NCBI RefSeq assembly: GCF_001544795.2
Contig: NZ_FCOI02000008.1
Span: 211,770 to 275,769, forward strand
Source of the DNA: Caballeronia temeraria
Lineage (GTDB): Bacteria > Pseudomonadota > Gammaproteobacteria > Burkholderiales > Burkholderiaceae
Direction: 5' to 3'
Length of the DNA stretch: 64,000 bases
The translations under genes and the position numbers were made by a program. The notes beneath the pieces were generated by a model. That model did no database searches and was not told where the DNA came from. It saw only the letters and a program-made list of their open reading frames with translations. Shown here one piece after another: positions 24,896 through 34,402 of the stretch. Position 1 is the stretch's first letter; each line of letters starts with the position of its first letter.

Positions 24896-25812
24896 GAGCA
24901 GGACTCCTCCGTGCGTTGCATGCCGCGCACGAGCCGTTGCGAAACCGATATGACGACGAGCGTCGCCACCATCAGCACCACCCCCGATGCCGACGCCGCC
25001 GGCCAGTTCAGAAGCGGCGCCACCTGGTCGTGCACGAGCACGGCGAGCATGGGCACGCGACGCCCGCCGAGCAGCAGCGGCACGGCGAACGCGCTTGCGT
25101 TGTAAGCGAAGACGAGCAGGGCGCCGGACACGAGACCGGGCATCGCGAGCGGCAGCACGATGTGGCGCAGCGTCTGCGAGCGGGTCGCGCCGAGCGTTGC
25201 AGCCGCCTCTTCGTAGGAGCGCGAGATGGCGCGCATCGCGCTCGCGAGCGGCAGCACGGCAAGCGGGAACGCGGTCTGGATCAGGCCGAGGAGCACGCCG
25301 TTCTCGCGATAAAGCCACTGCACCGGACGGTGGACGATCCCGGCGGCGAGCAGCGCGTGATTCAGCATGCCGGCCGGCCCCAGCATCACGAGCCAGCCAT
25401 AGCCTTGCAGCAGCAGGTTGACGAGCAGCGGCAGCAGCACGCCCGCAAGAAGAAGACGGCGAGCGAGCCGCGATTCGGTGCGCGCCATTGCCAGCCCCAC
25501 GGGAATCGCCAGCAGCACCGCGCAGACCATGCTTTGAAACGCGAGCTTCAGGGTGAGCCAGAGCGAATGCAGGAAGTACGAATCGGCGAGGTCCGCATAG
25601 TTGCGCAGCGTGAGCGCGTGCCACTCGTTCCCCGGCACGCCGAAGCTCATGCGCAGCACCGCGAGCGAGGCTGCGACGAGCACGGCGAGAAAGGCCAGGA
25701 TCGGCGCAAGGAGAATCCAGGGCGGCACTCTGGGCAGCGCGGGCGCCGCGGACTGCCCGGTGTCGACGTCCGTCATCGCGGCTGCCCTGCGGCGGAAGAG
25801 AAGTGCGGACAT
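24892..25812 (-). CDS. Polyamine-type ABC transporter permease (PotH-like)
   Basis: About 306 residues, six membrane helices after a 30-residue cytoplasmic N-terminus, with the EAA loop EEAAATLGATRSQTLRHIVLP and GYGWLVMLGP in the middle. The start is not certain: 25812 lies 5 bases past the binding-protein stop and is preferred for spacing, but the ATG at 25776 is possible and neither has a strong ribosome site. Forms the channel with the 280-residue permease. Confidence 0.9.
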   Translation of the reverse strand: MSALLFRRRAAAMTDVDTGQSAAPALPRVPPWILLAPILAFLAVLVAASLAVLRMSFGVPGNEWHALTLRNYADLADSYFLHSLWLTLKLAFQSMVCAVLLAIPVGLAMARTESRLARRLLLAGVLLPLLVNLLLQGYGWLVMLGPAGMLNHALLAAGIVHRPVQWLYRENGVLLGLIQTAFPLAVLPLASAMRAISRSYEEAAATLGATRSQTLRHIVLPLAMPGLVSGALLVFAYNASAFAVPLLLGGRRVPMLAVLVHDQVAPLLNWPAASASGVVLMVATLVVISVSQRLVRGMQRTEESCS

Positions 25813-25817
25813 GGATG

Positions 25818-26915
25818 TCAGGCCGAGAAGATTTCCGTGTAGCGCTTGATCCACGCCGGTTGGACCGCCGCCAGCGCCTTGTCGTCGTGCAGCACGGCGT
25901 TCTCGGCGATTTGCTGGGGCGAGGGCACGAACGCGCGGCTTTCGGCGGGGATGACCGCTTTCGAATTCACCGGACCGTTCAGCACGTCGGCGGCCATGCG
26001 GCCTTGCACGCCGGCGTCGAGCGAATGGTTGATGAACGCGTGGATCAGATCGATGTCGCCCGGATGCGCCTTCGGGATGACCGTGAACATCAACTGCGTG
26101 GCGAAGCCTTCCTTCATGCCGTACGTGACGGCCATCTTGTACTCGGGCTTGCGCAACTGATTGGGGAAGAACGCCGGCGAGTAGATGCCGCCGATATCCA
26201 GCGATCCGGTGCGAAACAGATCGGCGACCTGATTCGGATTCTCGCCGAGCGTGAGCACGCGATCCTTCAGTTGCGCGAGCTTTTTGAAGCCCGGCTCGAT
26301 GTTCTGCTGCGAGCCACCGGCCATCTTCGCGGCGATGATCGCGAGATCGACCGCTTCAGCCCATTCCGGCGGCGGCAGGAAGATTCGGCCCGCGTACTTC
26401 GGATCCCAGAGCGCCTCGTAGCTCGAAGGCGCCGTCTTCACCGACGACGTGCTGTACACGAGGCCGTCCGACCACAGCAGATAGCCGATGCCGAAGCCAT
26501 TGGCGCCGGTGCGGTATTGCGCGCCGACATCCTTCAGGTTCGGCAGCTTGTTCAGATCGGGCTTCATCAGCAGGCCCGCGTCCGCGAGGCCCGAAGCGCC
26601 CACGCCCGCGAGCGTGATCACGTCGTAGGTCGGCCTGTCGCCGGCCGCCTTCACCTTCGCCACCATGCCGGACGTGCCGTCGGCGCGATCGGCGACGACC
26701 TGCGCGCCGGTCTTCTGACTGAAGGTCGCGGCGATGTTGCGCAATGCCGCGGCGCCGGTGTCGTCCGACCACGTCAGCAGACGCAGCGTCTTGCCGGCAA
26801 AGCTCTTTTCCTGCGCCTTCGCCGTGCTGATGAACGGCATCGGCAGGCTCGACGCGGCGAGCGCCATGCCGATGGTCTTGATGGCCTGCCTTCTGCCTCG
26901 TTTGATGTCCTGCAT
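25818..26915 (-). CDS. Polyamine-type ABC transporter binding protein
   Basis: 365 residues. The N-terminus has GRRQAIKT followed by a hydrophobic core and AKAQE, consistent with a Tat-type signal peptide. The mature part is an extracellular solute-binding family 8-like protein (LRLLTWSDDTG, YDVITLAG, ALWDPKYAGRIFLP, GSLDIGG). It heads the four transporter genes and is separated by 161 bases from the aldehyde dehydrogenase, so it may also have its own promoter. Ligand unknown; context suggests a cationic guanidino or polyamine compound. Confidence 0.92.
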   Translation of the reverse strand: MQDIKRGRRQAIKTIGMALAASSLPMPFISTAKAQEKSFAGKTLRLLTWSDDTGAAALRNIAATFSQKTGAQVVADRADGTSGMVAKVKAAGDRPTYDVITLAGVGASGLADAGLLMKPDLNKLPNLKDVGAQYRTGANGFGIGYLLWSDGLVYSTSSVKTAPSSYEALWDPKYAGRIFLPPPEWAEAVDLAIIAAKMAGGSQQNIEPGFKKLAQLKDRVLTLGENPNQVADLFRTGSLDIGGIYSPAFFPNQLRKPEYKMAVTYGMKEGFATQLMFTVIPKAHPGDIDLIHAFINHSLDAGVQGRMAADVLNGPVNSKAVIPAESRAFVPSPQQIAENAVLHDDKALAAVQPAWIKRYTEIFSA

Positions 26916-27076
26916 GGCTCACTCCTCGGTGAAAGGTGCAGCAGTCGGTCAATGCGGTAAGTCAATCGACAACGGCGTCGGTGAGAACACTCTAGGGATG
27001 CAAAATTTCGGCAACAATCGAATTCTCGGCATGGTTGCCATGAGCCGAATGCATGGCTCGGGCTTCTAAAAGCCTT

Positions 27077-28555
27077 TCAATCGGGGACGGCCGCCGCGCG
27101 CACGATCTGCTTGATCTCCTGGAATGCGGCGAGTCCGAACGGGCCGAGCTCGCGGCCGATACTGCTTTTTTTGTAACCGCCCCAGGAAGTCTGAGGAAAG
27201 ATCAGTTGCGGTGAATTGATCCAGACGACGCCCGCCTGCAGCGCGCCGGCCATGCGCTCGCCGCGTGCCTCGTCCCGGGTGACGACGGTTGCGACCAGCC
27301 CGAACTCGGTGTCGTTGGCCGCGTCGATCGCGTCGTCTTCGGTATCGAAGCTGCGCACGCACAACACGGGACCGAAGATCTCTTCGCGCCATACGGCGCT
27401 GCTCGTGGGCACATCGACGAACATCGTTGGCTTGACGAAATATCCGGCTCCATCCGGCGCTTCGCCCTGGACCACGAGGCTCGCCCCGTCCGCCTTGCCC
27501 CGTGCGATGAAACGTTGCACGCGTTCATACTGCGGGCGGTTCGTCAGCGGCCCCATCTGCACGCCCGCGGCAAACGGATCGCCGACGACGGTTCGCGCCA
27601 CCCGGTCGGCGAGGCGCGCGATCAGCGCCGGCGCGAGCGAGCGCTCGACGAGCACGCGCGACGTGGCCGAGCACATCTGTCCGGCATTGAAGAACGCGCC
27701 GCCCACGACGAGATCGACGGCGAGATTGAGGTCGGCGTCCGCGAACACGACGATCGACGACTTGCCGCCCAGTTCGAGGCTCACGCCCTTGATGGATTGC
27801 GCCGCCGCTTTCATGACCTGCTCGCCGACCGCCGTGCTGCCGGTGAACGACACCTTCGACACGAGCGGATGCATCGTGAGCGCCGCACCGACCTCCGTGC
27901 CGGTGCCCGGCACGACGTTCAACACGCCCGGCGGCAGACCCGCGCGCTCCACGATCGCGGCGAGTTCCAGCTCCGGCAAGGGCGTGAATTCGGACGGCTT
28001 CAGCACGACCGTGCACCCCGCTGCGAGCGCGGGAGCGAGCTTCCACGCCGTCGTGACCATCGGGAAGTTCCACGGCACGATCAAACCGACCACGCCCGCC
28101 GGTTCACGGCGGATCACGGCGCGATGATCGCTGCTCGGTATTGCGATCGCTTCTTCGGGCACATCGAGCGTTTGCGCCAGGTCGGCGTAATAGTCGAAGG
28201 TCGCGATCACGTCGCCGACATCGATGCGCGATTCCGCAATCGGCTTGCCGTTGTTGAGCGACTGAAGCGCGGCGAGGTGCTCGCCATGCGCCTCCACGCC
28301 GCGCGCGATGGCACGCAGAAAGCCTGCCCGTTCCGCGCCCGATGTCTGCTTCCAGGCGCGAAAGGCGCGCGATGCCGCGCGCACCGCGCGATCGACATCG
28401 GCGGGACTTCCGGCGTCCACTTCGACGATCGTTTCTTCCGTCGACGGATCGACGACGGGCAGCCGCTGCCTCGTCTCCGGCGCGCACCAGCTGCCGTCGA
28501 TGAAGAGCCGCGTGCGCAGCGGGAAATCGAAAACGGGGCGTGCCTGCGCGCTCAT
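27077..28555 (-). CDS. NAD(P)-dependent aldehyde dehydrogenase (guanidinobutyraldehyde DH candidate)
   Basis: 492 residues, normal for the ALDH superfamily. Visible: VGLIVPWNFP (substrate/cofactor), FTGSTAVGE (NAD fold), general base Glu261 in LELGGKS, nucleophile Cys295 in NAGQMCS, EEIFGPV, and NSPQLIFPQTSWGGYKKS. It resembles the betaine/aminoaldehyde group. It overlaps the stop of the ThDP decarboxylase by ATGA, so the aldehyde made by that enzyme is the likely substrate: with a 2-ketoarginine decarboxylase this would be 4-guanidinobutyraldehyde to 4-guanidinobutyrate. A hairpin (27061-27074) abuts the stop. Confidence 0.92.
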   Translation of the reverse strand: MSAQARPVFDFPLRTRLFIDGSWCAPETRQRLPVVDPSTEETIVEVDAGSPADVDRAVRAASRAFRAWKQTSGAERAGFLRAIARGVEAHGEHLAALQSLNNGKPIAESRIDVGDVIATFDYYADLAQTLDVPEEAIAIPSSDHRAVIRREPAGVVGLIVPWNFPMVTTAWKLAPALAAGCTVVLKPSEFTPLPELELAAIVERAGLPPGVLNVVPGTGTEVGAALTMHPLVSKVSFTGSTAVGEQVMKAAAQSIKGVSLELGGKSSIVVFADADLNLAVDLVVGGAFFNAGQMCSATSRVLVERSLAPALIARLADRVARTVVGDPFAAGVQMGPLTNRPQYERVQRFIARGKADGASLVVQGEAPDGAGYFVKPTMFVDVPTSSAVWREEIFGPVLCVRSFDTEDDAIDAANDTEFGLVATVVTRDEARGERMAGALQAGVVWINSPQLIFPQTSWGGYKKSSIGRELGPFGLAAFQEIKQIVRAAAVPD

Positions 28556-30249
28556 GACGGCACCCGCGCGAACCAGTCGCCTTCGCGGACCTCGATCACG
28601 GTCGGGATATCGCGCGATACCGCTCGTCGCAATTGCGCGTCGAGCGCTTGCGGCTTGTCGACGGTCGCGGCTTCGCATCCGAAGGCTTTCGCGAGCGCGA
28701 TGAAGTCGGGCGTGTAGATATCGACGCCGACGGGCGAGATATCGCGCTGCTCCATGTATTTCCGGATCTCGCCGTAACCGAAGTTGTTCCACAGCAGCAC
28801 GATCACGGGCACGCGCGCTTCGACCGCGCTCGCCAGTTCCGGCAGCGTGAACTGGAGGCCGCCGTCTCCGATCAGGCACACGACGGGCCGCTCACGCGCG
28901 GCGAGCTTCGCGCCGATCGCGGCGGGCAGGCCATAGCCGAGCGTGCCGTAGCCGGTCGACGAGTTGAACCATGAGCGCGGTGCGGGTGCATCGTGGAGAA
29001 AATTGCCGGCATAGACCGGGCTCGTCGAATCGCCCGCAATGATGACGCCGGGCAGGGCGCCGACGATCGTGTCGATCAGGCGCTTCTGCGATCGCATCGC
29101 GGCGTCGAAGCCGGCGAAGACGGCGTCGCGCACCGCCGTCACGCGCGCGGCGCCCCAGTCCGGCGACGCGGGACGCACTGGTTGCTCGTGCAGTCTCGTC
29201 GACAGTGCGCTCAACGTCTCGCGCGAATCACCGACGATAGCCACATCCGGCTGAGCGTTGCGCATGACCTGCTGCGCATCGATATCGATGCGGATGAGTT
29301 GTCCCGCGATCGCGAACCCGCCGTCGAAGAACACGTCGTAGTCGGTCTCGCCGAGTTCGGTGCCGACCGCGAGCACGACGTCGGCTTCGCGAATCATCGT
29401 GCGCGTCGGCGGCAGCGATTGCGTCGAGCCGATGAGAAGCGGCGCGTCGCACGGGAGCAGTCCTTTGGCGTTGGTGGTGAGCGCCACGGGCGCCTGCAGC
29501 CGCTCGGCGAGTTCGCGCAATTCCACTGCGGCGTGCGCTGCGCCGCCGCCGGCGAGAATCAGCGGGCGCCGGGCATCGGCGAGGAGGTCCACGGCACAGG
29601 CGAGCGCGTCAGGATGCGCGGTGGGCTTCGCCGCGTGCACGGCGGGCGTCGTCTTGACAGTATTCGCCGGGGAGACGATGACATCGAGCGGAATCTCGAT
29701 ATGGACGGGCCGCGGCCGCGCGCTCTCGAACACCGCGAATGCGCGCGCCAGCACCTGAGGCAGCTCGGCGGCATCCAGCAGGGTGTGAGAGAACGCAGCG
29801 AGGCCGTCGAATACTTCGTGCTGCGAAGGAAGTTCGTGAAGGCGTCCGTCTCCGTTGCCGAGGTGTCCGCGCGCATTGACGCTCGAGATCACGAGCATCG
29901 GAATGGAGTCGGCATAGGCCTGCGCCATGGCGGTCGCGATGTTGGTCATGCCCGGCCCGGTGATGATGAAGCACACGCCGGGTTTGCCCGTGACACGTGC
30001 GTATCCGTCGGCCATGAAGCCCGCGCCCTGTTCGTGACGCGGCGTCACGTGCCGGATCGACGAGCGCGCAAGCCCGCGATAAAGCTCCACGGTATGCACA
30101 CCCGGTATGCCGAATACGTAATCGACGCCGTAGGTCTCGAGCAATGTGACGAGCGTTTCGCCGCAGGTTCGAGGACATGCGTCCGCACGGCCATTTGCCG
30201 CTCTTGCCGTGCGTTCGTCGAAGTGTTTGGTGGATTCGCGAAGGTTCAT
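28552..30249 (-). CDS. ThDP-dependent decarboxylase, AruI-like (5-guanidino-2-oxopentanoate decarboxylase candidate)
   Basis: 565 residues of the acetolactate-synthase-like ThDP family. The PYR domain has FGIPGVHTVELYRGL and Glu73 in RHEQGAGFMADGYARV, a central transhydrogenase-like domain follows, and the PP domain has the Mg/ThDP motif GDG at 461-463 ending in the WNN about 27 residues on. The GVHTVELYRGL segment and the whole layout resemble proteins annotated as 5-guanidino-2-oxopentanoate (2-ketoarginine) decarboxylases, AruI of the arginine transaminase pathway. The downstream aldehyde dehydrogenase fits this. No partner arginine transaminase (AruH) is in the window. The start at 30249 is used (a Met four codons upstream is possible). 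Benzoylformate-type decarboxylation is an alternative. Confidence 0.88.
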   Translation of the reverse strand: MNLRESTKHFDERTARAANGRADACPRTCGETLVTLLETYGVDYVFGIPGVHTVELYRGLARSSIRHVTPRHEQGAGFMADGYARVTGKPGVCFIITGPGMTNIATAMAQAYADSIPMLVISSVNARGHLGNGDGRLHELPSQHEVFDGLAAFSHTLLDAAELPQVLARAFAVFESARPRPVHIEIPLDVIVSPANTVKTTPAVHAAKPTAHPDALACAVDLLADARRPLILAGGGAAHAAVELRELAERLQAPVALTTNAKGLLPCDAPLLIGSTQSLPPTRTMIREADVVLAVGTELGETDYDVFFDGGFAIAGQLIRIDIDAQQVMRNAQPDVAIVGDSRETLSALSTRLHEQPVRPASPDWGAARVTAVRDAVFAGFDAAMRSQKRLIDTIVGALPGVIIAGDSTSPVYAGNFLHDAPAPRSWFNSSTGYGTLGYGLPAAIGAKLAARERPVVCLIGDGGLQFTLPELASAVEARVPVIVLLWNNFGYGEIRKYMEQRDISPVGVDIYTPDFIALAKAFGCEAATVDKPQALDAQLRRAVSRDIPTVIEVREGDWFARVPS

Positions 30250-30355
30250 CGGTCGTCGCATTCCTGGTTGGTCTCACCGCGGACGCGGTCGGGATGCAAC
30301 CATTCTCGACGTGGCCGAGTCGCGACGACAATCGAAAAGATCTCATGAGGCGCAT

Positions 30356-30376
30356 GACTTTCCTGCATGGAAAGTC
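30356..30376. promoter_or_regulatory. Candidate operator in the divergent region
   Basis: GACTTTCC and GGAAAGTC form a perfect 8-base inverted repeat around TGCAT, about midway between the divergent ThDP-enzyme and isochorismatase-like genes. Its position suits control of one or both; the binding protein is unknown. Confidence 0.55.
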
Positions 30377-30449
30377 GAATACGATATCCACCGCGGGGCG
30401 TCGATCGGTTCCGATGCTTGACCGTATTCCACGACAAGGAGAGGTGACC

Positions 30450-31034
30450 ATGAACGCACCGTCCGCGCAGAGTCCAGCCATCGTGCCGGCGCGAACCGCG
30501 CTTATCGTCATGCATTACCAGACCGATATTCTGGGGCTTTTCCCATCGGTCGCGCCGGCCCTGCTCGCCAATACGCGCAAGCTATGCGACGCAGCGCGGG
30601 CGAGGGGCGTCGGCGTCTATTTCGCCAATTTGCGGTTCAGTCCGGGCTATCCCGAGGTCAGCCCGCTGAACCGGAACGGACAGGGAATCAAGCGGCTCGG
30701 TCTCTTTACCGGCGACCGGACCGCGCCGGAGTTAGGCCAGCGCGATGACGAACCGCTTATCATCGCGCACCGTGCCAGCGTGTTCTTCGGCACCGGTCTG
30801 GAGGAACGGCTTCGCGCACGAGGCATCGATTCGCTGATCATGGTCGGCATCGCGTCGACCGGTGTCGTGCTGTCGTCGGTCGCGTATGCAAGCGATGCGG
30901 ACTTCCGCCTGTACACGGTCAAGGACTGTTGTTACGACCCGGATCCGGTGGTGCATGAACATCTCTTCTCGACCGCGTTCGATTCGCGCACGACGGTGCT
31001 GTCGCTCGAGGATGCCTTGCGGTTGCTCGACTAG
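30450..31034 (+). CDS. Isochorismatase-fold protein lacking the catalytic triad
   Basis: 194 residues of the isochorismatase/nicotinamidase-like fold. The family's catalytic Asp-Lys-Cys are all replaced: the first strand reads ALIVMHYQTD (His where the Asp of ALxVIDxQ is expected), the lysine position reads IAHRASVFFGT (Ala for Lys), and the cysteine position reads STGVVLSS (Val for Cys). A subset of relatives carries this GVVLS form, so it is not a random mutation. Ribosome site AAGGAGAGG precedes the ATG at 30450; the longer frame from 30177 overlaps the divergent gene's 5' end. It may be a binding protein or use different chemistry. Confidence 0.85.
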   Translation: MNAPSAQSPAIVPARTALIVMHYQTDILGLFPSVAPALLANTRKLCDAARARGVGVYFANLRFSPGYPEVSPLNRNGQGIKRLGLFTGDRTAPELGQRDDEPLIIAHRASVFFGTGLEERLRARGIDSLIMVGIASTGVVLSSVAYASDADFRLYTVKDCCYDPDPVVHEHLFSTAFDSRTTVLSLEDALRLLD

Positions 31035-31097
31035 CCGGCGTGCGCTCGCGCACCACGTGAAACGTGCGGAAACCCGCCACGAGCCGGCCCCTGAAGA

Positions 31098-32789
31098 TCA
31101 CACGTGATGCAACTTGCGTTTGGGCTGATGCGTACGTTGCCGCGTTTCCCAACCGTCCGCGAGTCCGACTTCCGCGTGCGAAGGTTCGAGCGTCGGCACG
31201 CCTTTGACCAGGTCGGCGGCCCGTTCCGCGAGCATGATCGTGGGCGCGTTCAGGTTGCCGTTCGGTTCGGTCGGAAAAACGGAGGAGTCGATCACGCGCA
31301 GCCCGTCCACGCCGCGTACCCGCAGTTCGGAATCCACCACCGCCATCTCGTCTTCGCCCATGCGGCACGAACCGCACGGATGCATCGTGCTTTCCAGGTT
31401 CGCGCGGACGAAGGCGTCGATCTCGGCGTCCGTCCGCACGTCCGGACCCGGCGCGAGCTCGACGTCGCGGAACGGGTCCATCGCCGGCTGCGCGATGATT
31501 TCCCGCGTGAGACGCACGCAGCGCCGGAATCCCTCGCGGTCTTCCTCCCGTTCGAGATAGTTGAAGCGGATCTCGGGATGCACGTAAGGATCCGCTGCGT
31601 TCAGGCGCACGTAACCCCGGCTCTTCGGCTTGTTGGGTCCGGTGAGGATCATGAAGCCATGCCCCTTGAGCGGCTTGTCGCCGTCGTAGCGCATCGCGGC
31701 GGGCAGGAAGTGGAACTGGATGTCCGGCCAGCGCAGACCTGTTTCCGAGCGAATGAAGCCGCCCGCTTCGAAATGATTGCTGGCCCCGAGCCCATCCTTG
31801 AACAGCAGCCAGCGCAGCCCGATCATGAACTTGCTGAACGGGTCCATCTTGCTGTTGAGCGTGACCGGTTGCTTGCACGCGTACTGGATATAGATCTCGG
31901 CGTGATCCTGCAGACTTTCTCCGACGCCCGGCAGATCGTGCCGGACCTCGACGCCCGCGCGGCGCAGCACGTCCGCCGGTCCGATGCCCGAGCGCTGAAG
32001 CAGATGCGGCGAACCGATCGGCCCTGACGAGATCAGCACTTCGCTGCGGCAGCGCGCGGTATGGCGCACGCCGCCCTGATCGTAGACGACGCCGACCGCG
32101 CGCTTGCCTTGGATCAGCACTTGACGTGTCATCGCATTGGTCACGACGTGCAAGTTGGGCCGCGTCATCGCCGGCCGCAGGTACGCGTTGGCGGTGGACC
32201 AGCGCACGCCGTCCTTGACGGTCATATGCATCGCGCCGAAGCCTTCCTGCATGTAGCCGTTGCAATCGTCCGTCTTGATGTAGCCCGCCTGCGCACCCGC
32301 TTCGACCCATGCGCCGTAAAGCGGATTGCGCATGTTGTTGCCGTTGTTCGTCGACAAGGGCCCGCTCTCGCCGCGATACAGATCGCCGCCGAACTTGTAG
32401 TTCTCCGCGCGCCGGAAATACGGCAGGCAGTTCGCATAGCCCCAGCCGCGCGCGCCGAGCGATTCCCATTCGTCGAAGTCGTATGCGTGGCCGCGAATGT
32501 AGACGAGACCGTTGATCGACGACGACCCGCCCAGCACCTTGCCGCGCGGACAATGCAGCTGGCGCCCGTCGAGATGCGGTTCCGGCGCGGTCTCGTACTT
32601 CCAGTTGTACTTCTTCGTGTTCATCGGCATCGAGAAGGCGCTCGGCATCTGGATGATGATGCTGCGATCGCTGCCGCCGTATTCCAGCACCAGCACGCGC
32701 ACCGACGGGTCTTCGGAGAGGCGGTTGGCCAGCACGCATCCGGCCGAACCCGCACCGACGATGATGTAATCGTATTGATCGGTTGACAT
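31098..32789 (-). CDS. GMC-family alcohol dehydrogenase (choline-dehydrogenase-like)
   Basis: 563-residue FAD flavoprotein of the glucose-methanol-choline family. Visible: dinucleotide motif VGAGSAG (11-17) with VLEYGG, the GMC signature [13 protein letters not shown] (about 79-91), [16 protein letters not shown], and the C-terminal catalytic block [12 protein letters not shown] and [10 protein letters not shown]. Closest to BetA-type choline and other alcohol dehydrogenases ([13 protein letters not shown] is shared). Oxidises an alcohol to the aldehyde. Last gene of the operon with NCS1 permease, aldehyde dehydrogenase and ureohydrolase, so the alcohol is probably guanidino-substituted and not choline. 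The C-terminus is about 15 residues longer and basic. Confidence 0.9.
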   Translation of the reverse strand: MSTDQYDYIIVGAGSAGCVLANRLSEDPSVRVLVLEYGGSDRSIIIQMPSAFSMPMNTKKYNWKYETAPEPHLDGRQLHCPRGKVLGGSSSINGLVYIRGHAYDFDEWESLGARGWGYANCLPYFRRAENYKFGGDLYRGESGPLSTNNGNNMRNPLYGAWVEAGAQAGYIKTDDCNGYMQEGFGAMHMTVKDGVRWSTANAYLRPAMTRPNLHVVTNAMTRQVLIQGKRAVGVVYDQGGVRHTARCRSEVLISSGPIGSPHLLQRSGIGPADVLRRAGVEVRHDLPGVGESLQDHAEIYIQYACKQPVTLNSKMDPFSKFMIGLRWLLFKDGLGASNHFEAGGFIRSETGLRWPDIQFHFLPAAMRYDGDKPLKGHGFMILTGPNKPKSRGYVRLNAADPYVHPEIRFNYLEREEDREGFRRCVRLTREIIAQPAMDPFRDVELAPGPDVRTDAEIDAFVRANLESTMHPCGSCRMGEDEMAVVDSELRVRGVDGLRVIDSSVFPTEPNGNLNAPTIMLAERAADLVKGVPTLEPSHAEVGLADGWETRQRTHQPKRKLHHV

Positions 32790-32827
32790 GTCTTTTCCTG
32801 TTTCTCAATCGTGGGTGACGAGCCGTG

Positions 32828-34357
32828 TCAGAAGCGCTTGTCGCCGGTCGTGTACTGGGGCTGGGTCTTTTCGATGTGATGGATCACCACTTCTTCCTTT
32901 CGCATGTCGAGCGAACGGGCAAGCAGGAAGTACGCGATGCCCGAGACGATCAGACCGACCAGCCATGCGAGATCGACACTGCCGATCGCCCGTGCGAGCG
33001 GACCGACATAGACTTCGTCCTGACCATCGAAGATGCAGAAGAAGGGGATCATCGCGGCGAAGCCGATCACATACGAGGTCAGTCCACGCGCACCCCATGT
33101 GCCGTACACACTGCCGCGCGGCATGAAGAAATGCGGAATCGCATAGCGGCCTTTGCGGACGAAGAAATAGTCGGTGAGATTGACCGCCGTCCACGGCACG
33201 AGGAAGTACAGCATCACGACGAGGTAGATGTTCAGCACCGACAATCCCTTGCCTGACGTGTAGATGCTCAGCGCCACGCCCAGTTGCAGGCACACGACGA
33301 AGAGCACCGCGACGATGCGCGTCCTCGCCGTCGGCCGGATCTTCCTGAACGAGTCGACTCCGGTGATGGCGGTCAGCTTCGCGCTGTAGATGTTCATCGC
33401 GATGACGGGCAGGAACGCGAGAATCGTCACACCGACGAACACACTGCCGAGACCCGGCGCGAGATCGCTGCCGACCTGATTGAGCGCGACGAGCACATCG
33501 CTCGCATGCAGGTGATCCGCGAGCCAGCCGCCGACGGCGATCATCCACGCACCCGACAGCGACGCGCCCACGAACACCGCCGCGATCAGCTTGCCGCCCG
33601 GCGTGTTCTTCGGCAGATAGCGCGAGTAGTCGGACACGTACGGCGCATAGGCGATGTTGTAGCTGGCCGCCGCCGCGAACTGCGCGATGAATCCCGTCCA
33701 GTTGAAGCCGAGCGGCGCCGGAGGATTCGCGCCCGCCGCCGCCGCGGGCAACGGGATGTCATGCACCCAATGCATCAGCACCGCGAGCGTGACGAGGCCA
33801 TACAGCGGCAGCGACAGATAGAGCGCCCACTTGAAGCTGCGATGCATCCAGTCGTGGCCGAGCACGGCGAGTATCGATGCGGGCACGGTGACCGCGAGCG
33901 CGATCCTGACCGGGTCCCAGCCGAACAGCGTCTTGAGTCCCTGCATCATCAACACGAGATTGACGATGTTGAAGCCCGCGAAGACGAACAAGGTCGCGAA
34001 CAGCACCAGAATCACGCCGCGATAACCGAACTGCGCGCGCGACTGGATCATCTGCGGCAAGCCGAGATGCGGACCTTGCGAGCCGTGAAACGCCATGAAC
34101 AGCGTTCCGAACATGATGCCGAGCGTGCCGGCGACCGTCGTCCACCACGATGTGAGACCGACGCTCGGTCCGACGAAGCCGATCGTCATCGTGAAGAAGG
34201 TGAAATTGCCGAGGAACCAGAACGGTCCCTGGCGGGACAAGCGGTCGGTTCGCTCGTGCTCGGGAATGAAGTCGATCGAATGACCTTCTATCGCGCCGTG
34301 TTCGCTCGCCGCCGCCGAATTTGCGCTCGCGCCTGCCGCGCTTTCATATGATTTCAT
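32828..34357 (-). CDS. NCS1-family permease (cytosine/purine/allantoin-type)
   Basis: 509 residues, about 12 membrane helices, with NCS1 landmarks: GPFWFLGNFTFFTMTIGFVGP at the first helix in two parts, QMIQSRAQFGYRG, FAGFNIVNLVL, and SYNIAYAPYVSDYSRYLP in helix 6. NCS1 carriers import nucleobases, hydantoins, allantoin and similar nitrogen compounds with H+ or Na+. In the operon with two dehydrogenases and a ureohydrolase it is the likely uptake route for the substrate. A 38-base gap separates it from the GMC gene. Confidence 0.9.
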   Translation of the reverse strand: MKSYESAAGASANSAAASEHGAIEGHSIDFIPEHERTDRLSRQGPFWFLGNFTFFTMTIGFVGPSVGLTSWWTTVAGTLGIMFGTLFMAFHGSQGPHLGLPQMIQSRAQFGYRGVILVLFATLFVFAGFNIVNLVLMMQGLKTLFGWDPVRIALAVTVPASILAVLGHDWMHRSFKWALYLSLPLYGLVTLAVLMHWVHDIPLPAAAAGANPPAPLGFNWTGFIAQFAAAASYNIAYAPYVSDYSRYLPKNTPGGKLIAAVFVGASLSGAWMIAVGGWLADHLHASDVLVALNQVGSDLAPGLGSVFVGVTILAFLPVIAMNIYSAKLTAITGVDSFRKIRPTARTRIVAVLFVVCLQLGVALSIYTSGKGLSVLNIYLVVMLYFLVPWTAVNLTDYFFVRKGRYAIPHFFMPRGSVYGTWGARGLTSYVIGFAAMIPFFCIFDGQDEVYVGPLARAIGSVDLAWLVGLIVSGIAYFLLARSLDMRKEEVVIHHIEKTQPQYTTGDKRF

Positions 34358-34402
34358 CGCGTACCTCGATCAGTATGCTGATGCCGTAAGAGGGAAAGAC
34401 GC

